DNA of 64,000 bases from Mesorhizobium sp. M4B.F.Ca.ET.203.01.1.1 (GTDB lineage: Bacteria > Pseudomonadota > Alphaproteobacteria > Rhizobiales > Rhizobiaceae). The DNA lies in NCBI RefSeq assembly GCF_004791025.1, contig NZ_SRUO01000021.1:44265-108264 (forward strand), written 5' to 3'. Below the pieces are notes generated by a model. It was given only the letters and a program-made list of their open reading frames with translations. It was not told where the DNA came from and searched no databases. The position numbers and the translations under genes are program-made. Shown here in pieces: positions 35,312 through 44,283 of this stretch (position 1 is its first letter; the number at the start of each line of letters is the position of its first letter).

Positions 35312-36898
35312 TTACGCGAGATAGACACCTTCGAATTGATAGTAGCCGAGGTTTCTCTGGGTCGAAGGAACGATGTTCTTGACCTTGGCGCTGGAGGCGT
35401 CGAGGAGATCGCGGAAGCCCCAGATGATGTAGGCCCCTTCGTTCCAGAGCACCTTCTGCGCCTCAACGTAATATTCGCGGCGTTTGGGGGCGTCGAATGT
35501 GGTTCTTGCCTTGCTGACCCACTTGTCGAACGCGTCGCTGGTCCAATCCGGTTCGTTCCAGTAAGCGCCGCGCGCATAGCCCTGGCCGAATTGGGATTCG
35601 AGGGTGTGCTGGCCCCAGTCCGAACTTCCCATCTGGGTCTTCTTGAAGTTCGGGCCGGAATAGTAGCTATCGGGCGGGACAACCATGAGCTCGATGTTCA
35701 CGCCAATTTTCTTCGCCTGATTGGCGATGAGGGTGGCAGACGCCTGCATGCCTGGAGCGGCATCTGAAGTGTAAAGCGTGATTGACTGGCTGTTGTCGTA
35801 GCCCGCCTGCTTGAGCAGCGATTTTGCCTGATCCGGATCATATGTGCGTTGCGGGATTTCGGACGCATAGTCCGGATCCGTGATGCAGTGCAGATCGTTG
35901 CCGATCCTGCCATAGCCGGACAGCGCGTTGTCGAGCAGTTGCTGGCGATCGATCATCAGCCTGAAGGCCTGCCGGACCTTCACGTCGGTAAATGGCTTCA
36001 GGTTTGTCATCATGAACTGATCGGTGGTGGCGCCGCTCTTGGAGCGCAGGAGCACAAGCGCGGGATTGGCTTCGATGAGCCGCGCCAGGCTCCCGTCAAG
36101 CTGGGCCACAGCGTCGACCTGGCCGGCCACCAGCGCATTCATGCGGGCGGTCGGGTCGTTTATCGCGATGAACTCGACCCCATCCAGATAGGGTTGCCCT
36201 GCCGTGCGATAATTGTCGCTGCGTGCAAGTGTCACTCGCTGGCCGCGGGACCATGACACGAACTTGAAGGGTCCGGTGCCGATCGGCTTGTCGAAGTCGG
36301 TCGTCCCGTCCTTGATGAGGAACATCACTTTGCTGCCCAGCACTTGCGGCAGCAGGGCATACGGCTGCTTCAGCTCGATTTCGACGGTGCTGGCATCCAA
36401 TGCGCGCACGCCTTTTGACTCCAGGAGCGGAGCCAGGTTGGGGTAGGCATCGGCTTTGTTGTCGGAATTGAGGATGTACTGGATGGTGTAGGCTACGTCC
36501 TTGGCGGTGAAGGGCGCGCCGTCGTGCCACACCACACCTTTCTTGAGCTTGATCTTCCAGATGTTGCCTTCACTGTTGTGGGTGAAGTCATCGGCCAGCT
36601 TGTTGTAGAGATTGCCGTCCTTGTCGAAGTCGGTGAGCCGATCGAAGATCGACTGGGCGACCGCGAAATCCATATCGCCGGTCGAGATGAAAGGGTTGAG
36701 CGACGACTTCGCGCCGGCTGCTCCAAGGCCGACCCGGAGCGTCCCTCCCCGTTTCGGTTCATCGGCAAGGGCCGGGCGAAGCCCAACCCCCGCAAGCACC
36801 ATGCCCGTGCCCATCATCAAGCCTGTTTTCAATAGATCGCGGCGCCCGATAAGCGTCGGATCAGCGTTGGGGCGATTGATGTCCTTGTTCATGTCCAC
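35312..36898 (-). CDS. Peptide-type ABC transporter solute-binding protein (family 5, Tat-exported)
   Basis: Periplasmic binding protein of 528 aa, normal for the DppA/OppA family. It has a twin-arginine signal (IGRRDLLKTGLMMGTGMVLA, then RPALADE). The mature start GGTLRVGLGAAGAKSSLNPF and the segment FTAKDVAYTIQYILN are family features. In rhizobia such systems also import opines, sugar acids or oligosaccharides. The neighbouring DHDPS-family aldolase makes a sugar-acid-type ligand plausible. Confidence 0.94.
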   Translation of the reverse strand: MDMNKDINRPNADPTLIGRRDLLKTGLMMGTGMVLAGVGLRPALADEPKRGGTLRVGLGAAGAKSSLNPFISTGDMDFAVAQSIFDRLTDFDKDGNLYNKLADDFTHNSEGNIWKIKLKKGVVWHDGAPFTAKDVAYTIQYILNSDNKADAYPNLAPLLESKGVRALDASTVEIELKQPYALLPQVLGSKVMFLIKDGTTDFDKPIGTGPFKFVSWSRGQRVTLARSDNYRTAGQPYLDGVEFIAINDPTARMNALVAGQVDAVAQLDGSLARLIEANPALVLLRSKSGATTDQFMMTNLKPFTDVKVRQAFRLMIDRQQLLDNALSGYGRIGNDLHCITDPDYASEIPQRTYDPDQAKSLLKQAGYDNSQSITLYTSDAAPGMQASATLIANQAKKIGVNIELMVVPPDSYYSGPNFKKTQMGSSDWGQHTLESQFGQGYARGAYWNEPDWTSDAFDKWVSKARTTFDAPKRREYYVEAQKVLWNEGAYIIWGFRDLLDASSAKVKNIVPSTQRNLGYYQFEGVYLA

Positions 36899-36971
36899 AT
36901 TCCCTCTGTTTTGATTGTTTTGTTTGCTGGTTTAATCGACCACCGGACGGGCAGCCCCAGCCGATCCCGGC

Positions 36972-37850
36972 TCAGGCAAGCAGTCCGGCATGCTTGAGCG
37001 CCTTGATGATGTTGTCCTGATCCTCCTTGGCCAGGTTGCCATTCGGCAGGCGCGGTTCACCCACCTTGCGGCCCAGGGCATTGATCGCGAACTTGATGCG
37101 GGCGGGGAAATTCACGCCCTTGGTCATTTCGCGGGCGAGCGGTGCGATCTTGTCCGTGAGCCTGCGGCCGAGCGCGTAGTCGCCCGCTGCATGCGCGGCA
37201 TGGATCTCCACATATTGCTTCGGGATGACGCTGTTGATGCCGGAAATCGAGGCCTTTGCCCCGAACAGGAAGCTCGCAATATTCACGCTGTCGGCACCAG
37301 CGGCGATGACAACCCGGTCTCCGACGGTCTGGACCAGCTCCGTCACGGGCTCCAGCGCCACTTCCTTCACACAGATGACCTCGGGCAGCTTGGCAATGCG
37401 CTGCATGACGGCCGGCGGGTTGAAGAAATGATTGTAGTAGATGATGGGAAGCGAGGTCGCCGCCCCGACATCCTGGATGAACTTGTCCAGCCCATCCCCG
37501 GACGGGGTATTGTAGATGGGCGGTCCAAGCATGAGAGCGCAGGCGCCGTTCTGCTTGGCGATTTGACCACGCTTTATCGCGTCGCGAGTGGTGGTCGTGA
37601 TTATCCCGGCGATGACGCGCAGCTTGCTACAGGTTGTTGCGGTCTCCACCAGGATGCCGAGTTCTTCGGCGGAGAGTTCGTCCCCTGAACCGGTGCTGCC
37701 GCCGACCACGGCGAGCCTGATGCCCGCGCTCTCCATGAACTTCAGTTCGCCCTTGAACAGGTCAAGGTCCAGATCACCATCGGGTTTGAAGGTCGAAACG
37801 AGCGGGGGGATGATCCCCTTGATCTCGTCCTTTTGAAGCACAGTCGTCAT
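36972..37850 (-). CDS. Dihydrodipicolinate-synthase-family aldolase
   Basis: Class I lyase of 292 aa, a TIM barrel. The Schiff-base Lys is in EVICVKEVALE, the proton-relay Tyr in PIIYYNHFFNP, and the GGSTGSGDELS loop replaces the usual GTTGE. Members cleave or form 2-keto-3-deoxy acids, N-acetylneuraminate or 4-hydroxy-2-oxo acids. The start is the ATG 37848-37850 after AAGGATTGGC. It precedes the binding-protein gene by 74 bases, so it probably processes the imported ligand. Lysine biosynthesis is unlikely from context. Confidence 0.88.
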   Translation of the reverse strand: MTTVLQKDEIKGIIPPLVSTFKPDGDLDLDLFKGELKFMESAGIRLAVVGGSTGSGDELSAEELGILVETATTCSKLRVIAGIITTTTRDAIKRGQIAKQNGACALMLGPPIYNTPSGDGLDKFIQDVGAATSLPIIYYNHFFNPPAVMQRIAKLPEVICVKEVALEPVTELVQTVGDRVVIAAGADSVNIASFLFGAKASISGINSVIPKQYVEIHAAHAAGDYALGRRLTDKIAPLAREMTKGVNFPARIKFAINALGRKVGEPRLPNGNLAKEDQDNIIKALKHAGLLA

Positions 37851-37863
37851 TGCCAATCCTTAT

Positions 37864-37896
37864 TTCATTCAGTGAAAGTCACTATTACTGAATGAA
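37864..37896. promoter_or_regulatory. Large inverted repeat upstream of the aldolase/importer operon
   Basis: TTCATTCAGT (37864-37873) and ACTGAATGAA (37887-37896) are perfect 10-base inverted arms, 13 bases apart. A smaller dyad AGTGA-AAG-TCACT is nested inside. It begins 14 bases upstream of the aldolase start, a position suiting an operator that overlaps the promoter or leader. The IclR-family regulator at the far end of the operon is a candidate to bind it. Confidence 0.6.
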
Positions 37897-38386
37897 CATC
37901 CCGTGAAGCGCCTCGCTTGTCAAGAGCGTTTTGCGCAGCGGGCTCGAACGACATTTTCGCAGCCAGGTTGTTGAAGGCCTCGGATGGTCGGCTATCGAGG
38001 CGGATCGCCGGTCTTTTGTTCATTGCAAGGCGTGAACGCGGACGATTGCCGGCTTCCGTTGGCCTGGATCCGCTTTGCGGGGCTCTGCACCAGAATGACC
38101 AAACTGGAAGCAGGCGAGGGAAAACGAGACGACGTCACGGTCCGGGCCACCGCCCGCGATGTCGCCGACGCGATGCCGTTCGCGCCAGGATATGAACGAA
38201 GCCCCGCGCCCGCACTTGCTCCTACAGGAAGTCGCGGCGGCCGGCTGTGCGGGTCCGCTGGTGTTATCAACCAGCCGACAAGCAACCGCCGCCGCGATGA
38301 TGACGCGCACTATTCGAGAACCGATCGAAGTAGGAACCGGGCCGTTGCAGATGACGGCCGGGCATCGTCAATGAGTGCCGGCTCGA
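37897..38386. other. Intergenic region, no gene recognised
   Basis: About 490 bases between the promoter region of the aldolase operon and the end of the DUF1349 gene. Overlapping small frames exist on both strands, but none has family resemblance or a good ribosome site. The promoter of the aldolase operon should lie near its left end. Confidence 0.45.
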
Positions 38387-38977
38387 CTATTGTCCGTTGC
38401 GCAGATCATCGATCTTGCCGACGGAAAGTTTGATGTCCGAGAAGACAGCGGTCGTCCCCTCGCCCGTGGGCGATTGAACCCCCATGCCGATATGGACGGG
38501 TCGCCTTGCAATGCCAGGCAGGGTGAACCAGCGCAGGAAGTTCCAATATTTGCCGTCGGCCGAAAAATGGAGGGCGATTGCTTCCCCATCGCTGTAGATG
38601 CGCAACCACACATGGTCGCCGGGATAGGCTGGACCGTCAGAATCGTCGGACGTCGTGCGCGTAACCACGCTGACGATGGTCGGCTTGCGCGCGGCAGAGA
38701 ACTCGAAGGCGATCTTCGCCCAGTTGTCGCCGTCGCACTCGATGAAGAGGGCGCCACCGTCAAAGGGGGAGGCGAATTCGACGGATACCTTTGCAGACAA
38801 TGCAAAATGCTTGTCTTCGACCTCGCCCACCAGTCGCGTGACATTTGCCATCCGGCTTTTGCCCCCTGGTGCGAAGAACCAATCGGTCTTTCCGTTGGCA
38901 CGCAACCGCACCAGATCGCCCTTGACTGTCGCGTCGCCATTGTCCGTGCCCTCAACGAGTAAGCTGTCGAGTTTCAT
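38387..38977 (-). CDS. DUF1349-family protein (concanavalin-like fold)
   Basis: Protein of 196 aa, matching by pattern the DUF1349 family of beta-sandwich proteins: FFAPGGKSRMANVTRLVG, ALFIECDGDNWAKIAFEF, DHVWLRIYSDGEAIALHFSA and VHIGMGVQSPTGEG. Members are often next to sugar-catabolic genes and may bind carbohydrate. No signal peptide is seen. It follows the unrecognised gene at 39,198 on the same strand after 220 bases. Confidence 0.78.
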   Translation of the reverse strand: MKLDSLLVEGTDNGDATVKGDLVRLRANGKTDWFFAPGGKSRMANVTRLVGEVEDKHFALSAKVSVEFASPFDGGALFIECDGDNWAKIAFEFSAARKPTIVSVVTRTTSDDSDGPAYPGDHVWLRIYSDGEAIALHFSADGKYWNFLRWFTLPGIARRPVHIGMGVQSPTGEGTTAVFSDIKLSVGKIDDLRNGQ

Positions 38978-39197
38978 CAGTGCTTCCTTTCACTTACAGT
39001 TGCGTGCCAAGCGGTGCGCCGCTCTGATCATATCCACGCTTAAGCCCGAGAGCCTGCCACCAGCCTGGGCACTATCCAACGCAGTGGCGGTCGGCCCCTA
39101 TGCAGGATCCAGCCTGGAATGGCCGACGGAGACATGGCTGATCCAGGGTCGCGACGGAATTGGAAGGCTGGTGAGTAAGCACGGCCTTTGTCAGCTG

Positions 39198-39887
39198 TCA
39201 GGGATGAAGTTCTATGGCCAGCCAGACCGAGTCGGTATCCGCGTAGTAGCGATGCCAGGGGTAGGTCCACTGGTTCTTGCCGGTAACCCGGCAAAATGGG
39301 TCGTGCGAATATCCGACAGGCATAACCACGTCTTCGTAAATCGTGGCTTCGTCGCGCAGTCGAAACTTCTGCATGCGTCCGCTGCCGTGGATCTGGGTAT
39401 GCGTTTCCAGGAAAGGGTGCTCGTTGTGGATGAAGCAGTCCGTATCGCCCGGCGACCACCACAGGTTCAGCTTGAGGGTAAACGTCTGCGGCGATCCTGG
39501 GGCGGCACGTTCATTGGTGAAGACCAGCGGGTCGGTCGACACCGTACCGATCTCATCCTGCGACGAAATGAACAGCGGCGTATCGCGCGGAAAGCTCTTG
39601 ATGCGATTGCCGAGCCAGTCCCAACCGCGAAACATGCAGCCGCCAAGATTGGTAGCTTTTCGCAATTTGAGGATAGCCGCTCGGTCCGCGGACTTGATTT
39701 GTCCGCCCTTCAGCCATGTCGACTTCCAGGCGGGCACGATTGCCGGATGCTCGTCCCCGGTGATCATGGCGCTGGGGCTGATGTTCACAACGACCGCGTC
39801 TTCAACGGCATAGTCGCGGACATCCTCCACGAGTTTGGCCAAGATGAAGTCATCGGCAAACGAAAGATCTCTCGTTTGGTTGGGCAC
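39198..39887 (-). CDS. Conserved-looking hypothetical protein, possibly cupin-like
   Basis: Protein of 229 aa that I do not recognise. The start (MPNQTRDLSFADDFILAKLV) shows no signal peptide. A central stretch (CFIHNEHPFLETHTQIHGSG) has several His and a Glu spaced like a cupin metal site. The C-terminal TYPWHRYYADTDSVWLAIEL resembles the last strands of a sugar-isomerase-type cupin. The composition and codon use are gene-like. With DUF1349 downstream it may modify or bind a sugar. Function not assigned. Confidence 0.65.
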   Translation of the reverse strand: MPNQTRDLSFADDFILAKLVEDVRDYAVEDAVVVNISPSAMITGDEHPAIVPAWKSTWLKGGQIKSADRAAILKLRKATNLGGCMFRGWDWLGNRIKSFPRDTPLFISSQDEIGTVSTDPLVFTNERAAPGSPQTFTLKLNLWWSPGDTDCFIHNEHPFLETHTQIHGSGRMQKFRLRDEATIYEDVVMPVGYSHDPFCRVTGKNQWTYPWHRYYADTDSVWLAIELHP

Positions 39888-40340
39888 GGTTTTGGTCCAT
39901 CCTGAGGGTGACTTTCGCCATACCAGACCACAATGCGGCAGTTGGAAGAAGTGCGCGTTGTGACGATTCTTGTCGTGACCTGACGCCCATTATGCGTCGC
40001 CCTGCGAAGGCCTTCATACCCGCGATACTGGCACTGGCGCCATCTGCTTTCCAACCATCGCCCCGGACGGCCAAACCTGCCGGGCGTCCATGCCTGAGCC
40101 AAGGAGCGACGCCTCTCCCGGCGCGTCATGTTGCGTCTAAGTTCGCCATCCTGCGAACTTGTCAGCGATGCCCGATGTTTGCCTACTAGCGGCCGATGCC
40201 TCGGCATTGTCGAGGTTCGCCGCAGTGAATCGAACATTGACGGCGGCGCCCTGGCCCTGAAACCGGGGCCGCTTTTTAGGATATGACCGATGACATCGCA
40301 TGGCTCGGCTCTCTGGGGCATACGTCCGCAGGAAGAAGTG
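39888..40340. other. Divergent intergenic region with a small dyad
   Basis: 453 bases between the divergent hypothetical and GMC genes. AAGTTCGC (40139-40146) and GCGAACTT (40153-40160) are perfect 8-base inverted arms with a 6-base spacer, an operator-like element. No gene was recognised. Confidence 0.45.
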
Positions 40341-41936
40341 ATGCAAACCAAATGTGACTACATCGTCATTGGCGGCGGCTCGACTGGCTGCGTGATTGCC
40401 TCGCGGCTTTCGGAAAATCCCGATGCCTCGGTCTTCCTGTTGGAGGAGGGGCCGCGCGACTTCAATCCTTACATCCATATACCGGGTGCCTACTACAAGA
40501 CTGCTCAAGGATCGCTCCTGAAACGAATTGCCTGGGAACCGACCTCAAGCCAATCGCGAAGCGAGCAGCCGACCATGGTGCAGGCCCGGGTGCTGGGCGG
40601 CGGCAGTTCAGTCAACGCGATGATCTATATCCGCGGCGCTCCGTCCGACTATGCGCGGTGGGAAGCGCTCGGTGCGGATGGCTGGAACTACGCCGATGTA
40701 CTGCCCTTCTTTCTGCGTTCCGAAGACAACAACCGTTTCTGCAATCAGGCTCACGCGGTGGGCGGACCGCTAGGCGTTTCCGACATCGACCACATCCACC
40801 CCCTCACACGTGCCTGGCTGCAGGCGTGTCAGCAGGCCGGGCTGCCCTATAATCCGGACTTCAATTCGGGCGACCAGGCCGGCTGCGGTCTTTACCAGAT
40901 CACCGCCAAAAATAATCGGCGAAGCAGCGCCGCAACGGCCTTCATCAAGCCCGCCCGGCACAGATCCAACTTACAGATTCGAACAGGTTCCACTGTCACG
41001 CGAATAATCGTCGAGAAGGGGCGTGCCGTCGGTGTGGAGTACGTAGCAAAAGGCCGCAAATGGGTGGTTATGGCCAGTCGCGAAGTGATCCTGTCGGCGG
41101 GTGCGATTGCCTCGCCGAAATTGCTGATGTTGTCGGGAATTGGGCCCGCCGGCGCTCTGCGCGAACATGGCATTCCTGTTGTTGCTGACCTGCCGGGCGT
41201 CGGGCAGAACCTCCAGGACCATATCGAGATATCTCTCGTCTATCAGTTGAACGGACCCCACAGCTACGACAAATACAAGAAGCCGCACTGGAAGGCCGCT
41301 GCCGGTCTGAACTACCTCCTGTTCAGGGATGGTCCCGCTTCGTCGAACCTCATCGAAGGGGGAGCGTTCTGGTGGGGCAATACAAGCGAGGCCATCCCGG
41401 ATGTGCAATACTTCATGGTCGTGGGAGCCGGCATCGAGGAAGGCGTCGACGCCGTCCCGGGTGGGAATGGCTGCACCATCAATCTTGGGCAGATCAGGCC
41501 GCGGTCTCGAGGGGAAGTGACGCTGAGAAGCGCCGATCCCTACGATAATCCACGCGTTGCACCGCGATATTTTTCCGACACCTACGATCTCGATGCCGTG
41601 GCTGAAGGCACGATGGGCGCGTTCGAGATCATGGAGCAGCCCGCCATCCGCCGCTACATTGCCTCAAGGCAGATCCCGTCCGCGGGCACAGCGACGCCAC
41701 TCCAGGTGAGAAAGTTCTGCCAGGAGGTCGCGCATCCGGCGCTGCATCCCGCCGGCACCTGCCGGATGGGCAAGGACGGCATGGCCGTCGTTGATTCCGA
41801 GCTTCGCGTCCACGGTATCGAAGGACTCCGCGTGGCGGATGCTTCGGTCATGCCAACGCTGATATCCGGCAACCCCAATGCTGTGTGCATCATGATCGGC
41901 GAGAGGACCGCGAACTTTATCCAACAGGGCAAGTAG
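40341..41936 (+). CDS. GMC-family FAD-dependent oxidoreductase (choline dehydrogenase-like), paralogue
   Basis: Flavoenzyme of 531 aa, the same length as and clearly homologous along its whole length to the protein at 5,771-7,366 (shared RVLGGGSSVNAM, WLQACQQAG, YDKYKK, IRPRSRG). FAD fold YIVIGGGSTGCVIASRLSEN, signature GAIASPKLLMLSGIGP, and catalytic His in LHPAGTCRMG. The last motif is SGNPNAVCIMIGE instead of SGNTNAP, keeping the Asn. The start is the ATG at 40341 after CAGGAAGAAG. The MFS gene follows 88 bases on. Confidence 0.93.
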   Translation: MQTKCDYIVIGGGSTGCVIASRLSENPDASVFLLEEGPRDFNPYIHIPGAYYKTAQGSLLKRIAWEPTSSQSRSEQPTMVQARVLGGGSSVNAMIYIRGAPSDYARWEALGADGWNYADVLPFFLRSEDNNRFCNQAHAVGGPLGVSDIDHIHPLTRAWLQACQQAGLPYNPDFNSGDQAGCGLYQITAKNNRRSSAATAFIKPARHRSNLQIRTGSTVTRIIVEKGRAVGVEYVAKGRKWVVMASREVILSAGAIASPKLLMLSGIGPAGALREHGIPVVADLPGVGQNLQDHIEISLVYQLNGPHSYDKYKKPHWKAAAGLNYLLFRDGPASSNLIEGGAFWWGNTSEAIPDVQYFMVVGAGIEEGVDAVPGGNGCTINLGQIRPRSRGEVTLRSADPYDNPRVAPRYFSDTYDLDAVAEGTMGAFEIMEQPAIRRYIASRQIPSAGTATPLQVRKFCQEVAHPALHPAGTCRMGKDGMAVVDSELRVHGIEGLRVADASVMPTLISGNPNAVCIMIGERTANFIQQGK

Positions 41937-42024
41937 GAACGCGGCTCCGCCCCGAGGACCAGCCTCACGCGCTCGCTGGCCAGCACGCCGGTGATGATGA
42001 CATGCAGACCAGAGGCCTACGATA

Positions 42025-43209
42025 GTGAACGATGTCTCGACGATTTCCCAAGGCATCCGACGCAGCCGCTTCTTTTGCAGTCTGTTCTTCCTCGGCGGCG
42101 GCATCGGGATCGGGGCCTGGGCCTCCTCCCTTCCGGTCCTCAGCATTCAAATGAATCTGGACAAAGGGCAACTCGGGCTAGTCCTGATCTGCTTTGCTCT
42201 CGGCGCCATTTTGATGATGACCAATATCGCCCGCTTGATAGCGATTGTCCCGAGCAGCGTACTAAGCCTGGTGGGATCGATCACGTTTGGGGCAACCCTG
42301 ACGGCCCTGCCCTATGTCGGGGACGCCTGGCCGCTGGCGGCGATTGTGTTCCTTGCGGGGGCCGGGTTTGGAACGCTCGACGTTTCGATGAATATCGATG
42401 CCTCGGCATTGGAGCGTCGCATGCGCCGGCAGGTGATGTCGTCGTTTCATGCCGTGTTCAGTTTCGGGAGCTTGGCCGGCGCGTTTGTGGTCGGTCAAAT
42501 ACTGTCCCACGGTGGCGCTTTGAGCGTATGCCTTGGCGTCACGGGGGCCGGTGTGGCGGCAGTCGCACTTGTCGCTTGCACGGGGTGGAACAATGCAGCC
42601 CGGTTAGACGGCCCTGCGGACGCGACAGAGGCGACGGACGGCAAGTTCGACAGCGCTTTGACGAACCATCTCTACCTGCTTGGCGGCCTCGCATTCCTGG
42701 GGATGCTCGCCGAGGGCGGGATGATGGATTGGAGCGCCATATACATCGTGACGCGATCCGGCGGCGCAGAAAGCACAGGCGCCTATGGCTTCGCGGCATT
42801 TGCAACCATGATGGCAACAGGCCGCCTGTTTGGTGACTTCATCGCAAACAGCATCGGTCAGATGACGATGTTGAGCTATTGCACAATGATCTGCGCGGGT
42901 TCAGTGCTCGTACTGATCCTGATGGGCGGCAATCTTCCCGTTGTTCTGGTTGCGCTCGCGGTGTGCGGTCTTGGCCTTGCCAACGTCGTGCCGACCCTTT
43001 TTGCAGCCGCTGGACGCGCGGGAGGCACATCGGCCGCTCGCGCAATGTCTATCGTGACAACGATGGGATATGCCGGATTGCTGCTGGGGCCGGGTTTGCT
43101 CGGCCTGATCGCCCATGTCGGGTCGTTGACCGGCAGCTTCCTAATCATCCTGCTGGCGTTCATCGCCATCGCAGTTTCAGCACGCTCGGTGCGTCGGGAG
43201 AAGGCTTGA
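42025..43209 (+). CDS. MFS transporter (FucP/YbjJ-like)
   Basis: Inner-membrane transporter of 394 aa with twelve hydrophobic segments, starting at a GTG after AGAGG. The N-terminal GGIGIGAWASSLPVLSIQMN and GFGTLDVSMNIDASALERR match the branch of sugar-type major facilitator proteins related to YbjJ and FucP. The long central loop (HGG to ATDGKFDSALTN region) separates the two halves. It lies 88 bases after a GMC gene and may carry its substrate or product. Confidence 0.9.
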   Translation: MNDVSTISQGIRRSRFFCSLFFLGGGIGIGAWASSLPVLSIQMNLDKGQLGLVLICFALGAILMMTNIARLIAIVPSSVLSLVGSITFGATLTALPYVGDAWPLAAIVFLAGAGFGTLDVSMNIDASALERRMRRQVMSSFHAVFSFGSLAGAFVVGQILSHGGALSVCLGVTGAGVAAVALVACTGWNNAARLDGPADATEATDGKFDSALTNHLYLLGGLAFLGMLAEGGMMDWSAIYIVTRSGGAESTGAYGFAAFATMMATGRLFGDFIANSIGQMTMLSYCTMICAGSVLVLILMGGNLPVVLVALAVCGLGLANVVPTLFAAAGRAGGTSAARAMSIVTTMGYAGLLLGPGLLGLIAHVGSLTGSFLIILLAFIAIAVSARSVRREKA

Positions 43210-43260
43210 TCCGCCACAGTCGCCGACGCGAGACGCGGTTATGGCCGTCAAGCGGTGGAT

Positions 43261-44283
43261 TTATTGCAACCACACCCGGACACGACCCACGATCTCTGCC
43301 GTTGATATCCCATATCGATCGTGAAGTGTCGGCAGTGCACCGGCATCGAGGAATTCGTCCGGCAAGCCTATCTGCCGGAAGACCGGGTGCACGCCTTCGC
43401 GCATGAGGAGAGCCGCAACGCCTTCGCCGAGCCCACCGATGATCGTGTGGTTTTCAGCAACGACGACCAACCTCCCGGGCTTGCGCGCGACGGACAGTAT
43501 TGCCTCGGTATCGAGCGGCTTGATTGTCGGTACGTGCAGGACCGCACAGCCGATCCGGTCTGCCTCCATCGCCTTTGCCGCCTCCAGGACACGCATAGTC
43601 ATCAGACCGCTGGAAATGAAGAGCACGTCCTCGCCTTCGCGCAGCAGCCGCGCCTTTCCGATCTGGAACCTGTAGTCGTAATCGTCGAGCACGACCGGAA
43701 CCTTGCCGCGCAGCAACCGCATATAGACGGGTCCCTTATGGTCCGCGATAGCTTCGGTGGCCTGCTCGATGTCGAGTGCGTCGCATGGATCTATGATGGT
43801 CAGGTTCGGCATGCCGCGAAAGATGGCGATGTCCTCCGTCGCCTGGTGGCTGGGGCCATATCCCGTGGTCAAGCCCGGCAGCGCGCAGACGAACTTGACG
43901 TCGAGATTCTCCTCGGCGATCGCCATGCAAATGAAATCATAGGCGCGACGCGAGGCGAAGACGGCATAGGTCGTCGCGAAGGGCTTGAAGCCTTCCCGCG
44001 CCAGGCCGGCAGCCGCACTCATCAGCACCTGCTCCGCCATGCCCATCTGATAAAAGCGGTCCGGATGCTCCTGCGCGAAAACATGGAGATCGGTGTATTT
44101 GCCGAGGTCGGCCGTCAGCCCGACAATCTCCGATCTGCTACGCGCCAGGCGGGCCAATGTATGACCGAATGGGGCGTTGCGCGTCAAAACGCCATCCGGC
44201 GCGATCGAGGCGATCATCGCGGATGTGGTCTTGCGCTCTCTTTCGTTCACGGCGAAGCGCGGCTCGAATTTTGACAACCTCAC
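43261..44283 (-). CDS. Transketolase, C-terminal subunit
   Basis: Second subunit of a split transketolase (340 aa), carrying the pyrimidine-binding and C-terminal domains. The catalytic Glu region is FYQMGMAEQVLMSAAAGLAR. The C-terminal domain has EDVLFISSGLMTMRVLEAA. Its probable start is the GTG 44281-44283, overlapping the stop of the N-terminal subunit gene (GTGA), consistent with coupled translation. Split transketolases in sugar operons often act in side pathways such as apulose or sulfosugar catabolism rather than central metabolism. Confidence 0.9.
   Translation of the reverse strand: MRLSKFEPRFAVNERERKTTSAMIASIAPDGVLTRNAPFGHTLARLARSRSEIVGLTADLGKYTDLHVFAQEHPDRFYQMGMAEQVLMSAAAGLAREGFKPFATTYAVFASRRAYDFICMAIAEENLDVKFVCALPGLTTGYGPSHQATEDIAIFRGMPNLTIIDPCDALDIEQATEAIADHKGPVYMRLLRGKVPVVLDDYDYRFQIGKARLLREGEDVLFISSGLMTMRVLEAAKAMEADRIGCAVLHVPTIKPLDTEAILSVARKPGRLVVVAENHTIIGGLGEGVAALLMREGVHPVFRQIGLPDEFLDAGALPTLHDRYGISTAEIVGRVRVWLQ

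Noticed and set aside
43321..44274. Plus-strand frame opposite the transketolase C-terminal subunit
   Set aside because: Shadow; the minus-strand gene carries the catalytic Glu motif and couples to its partner.
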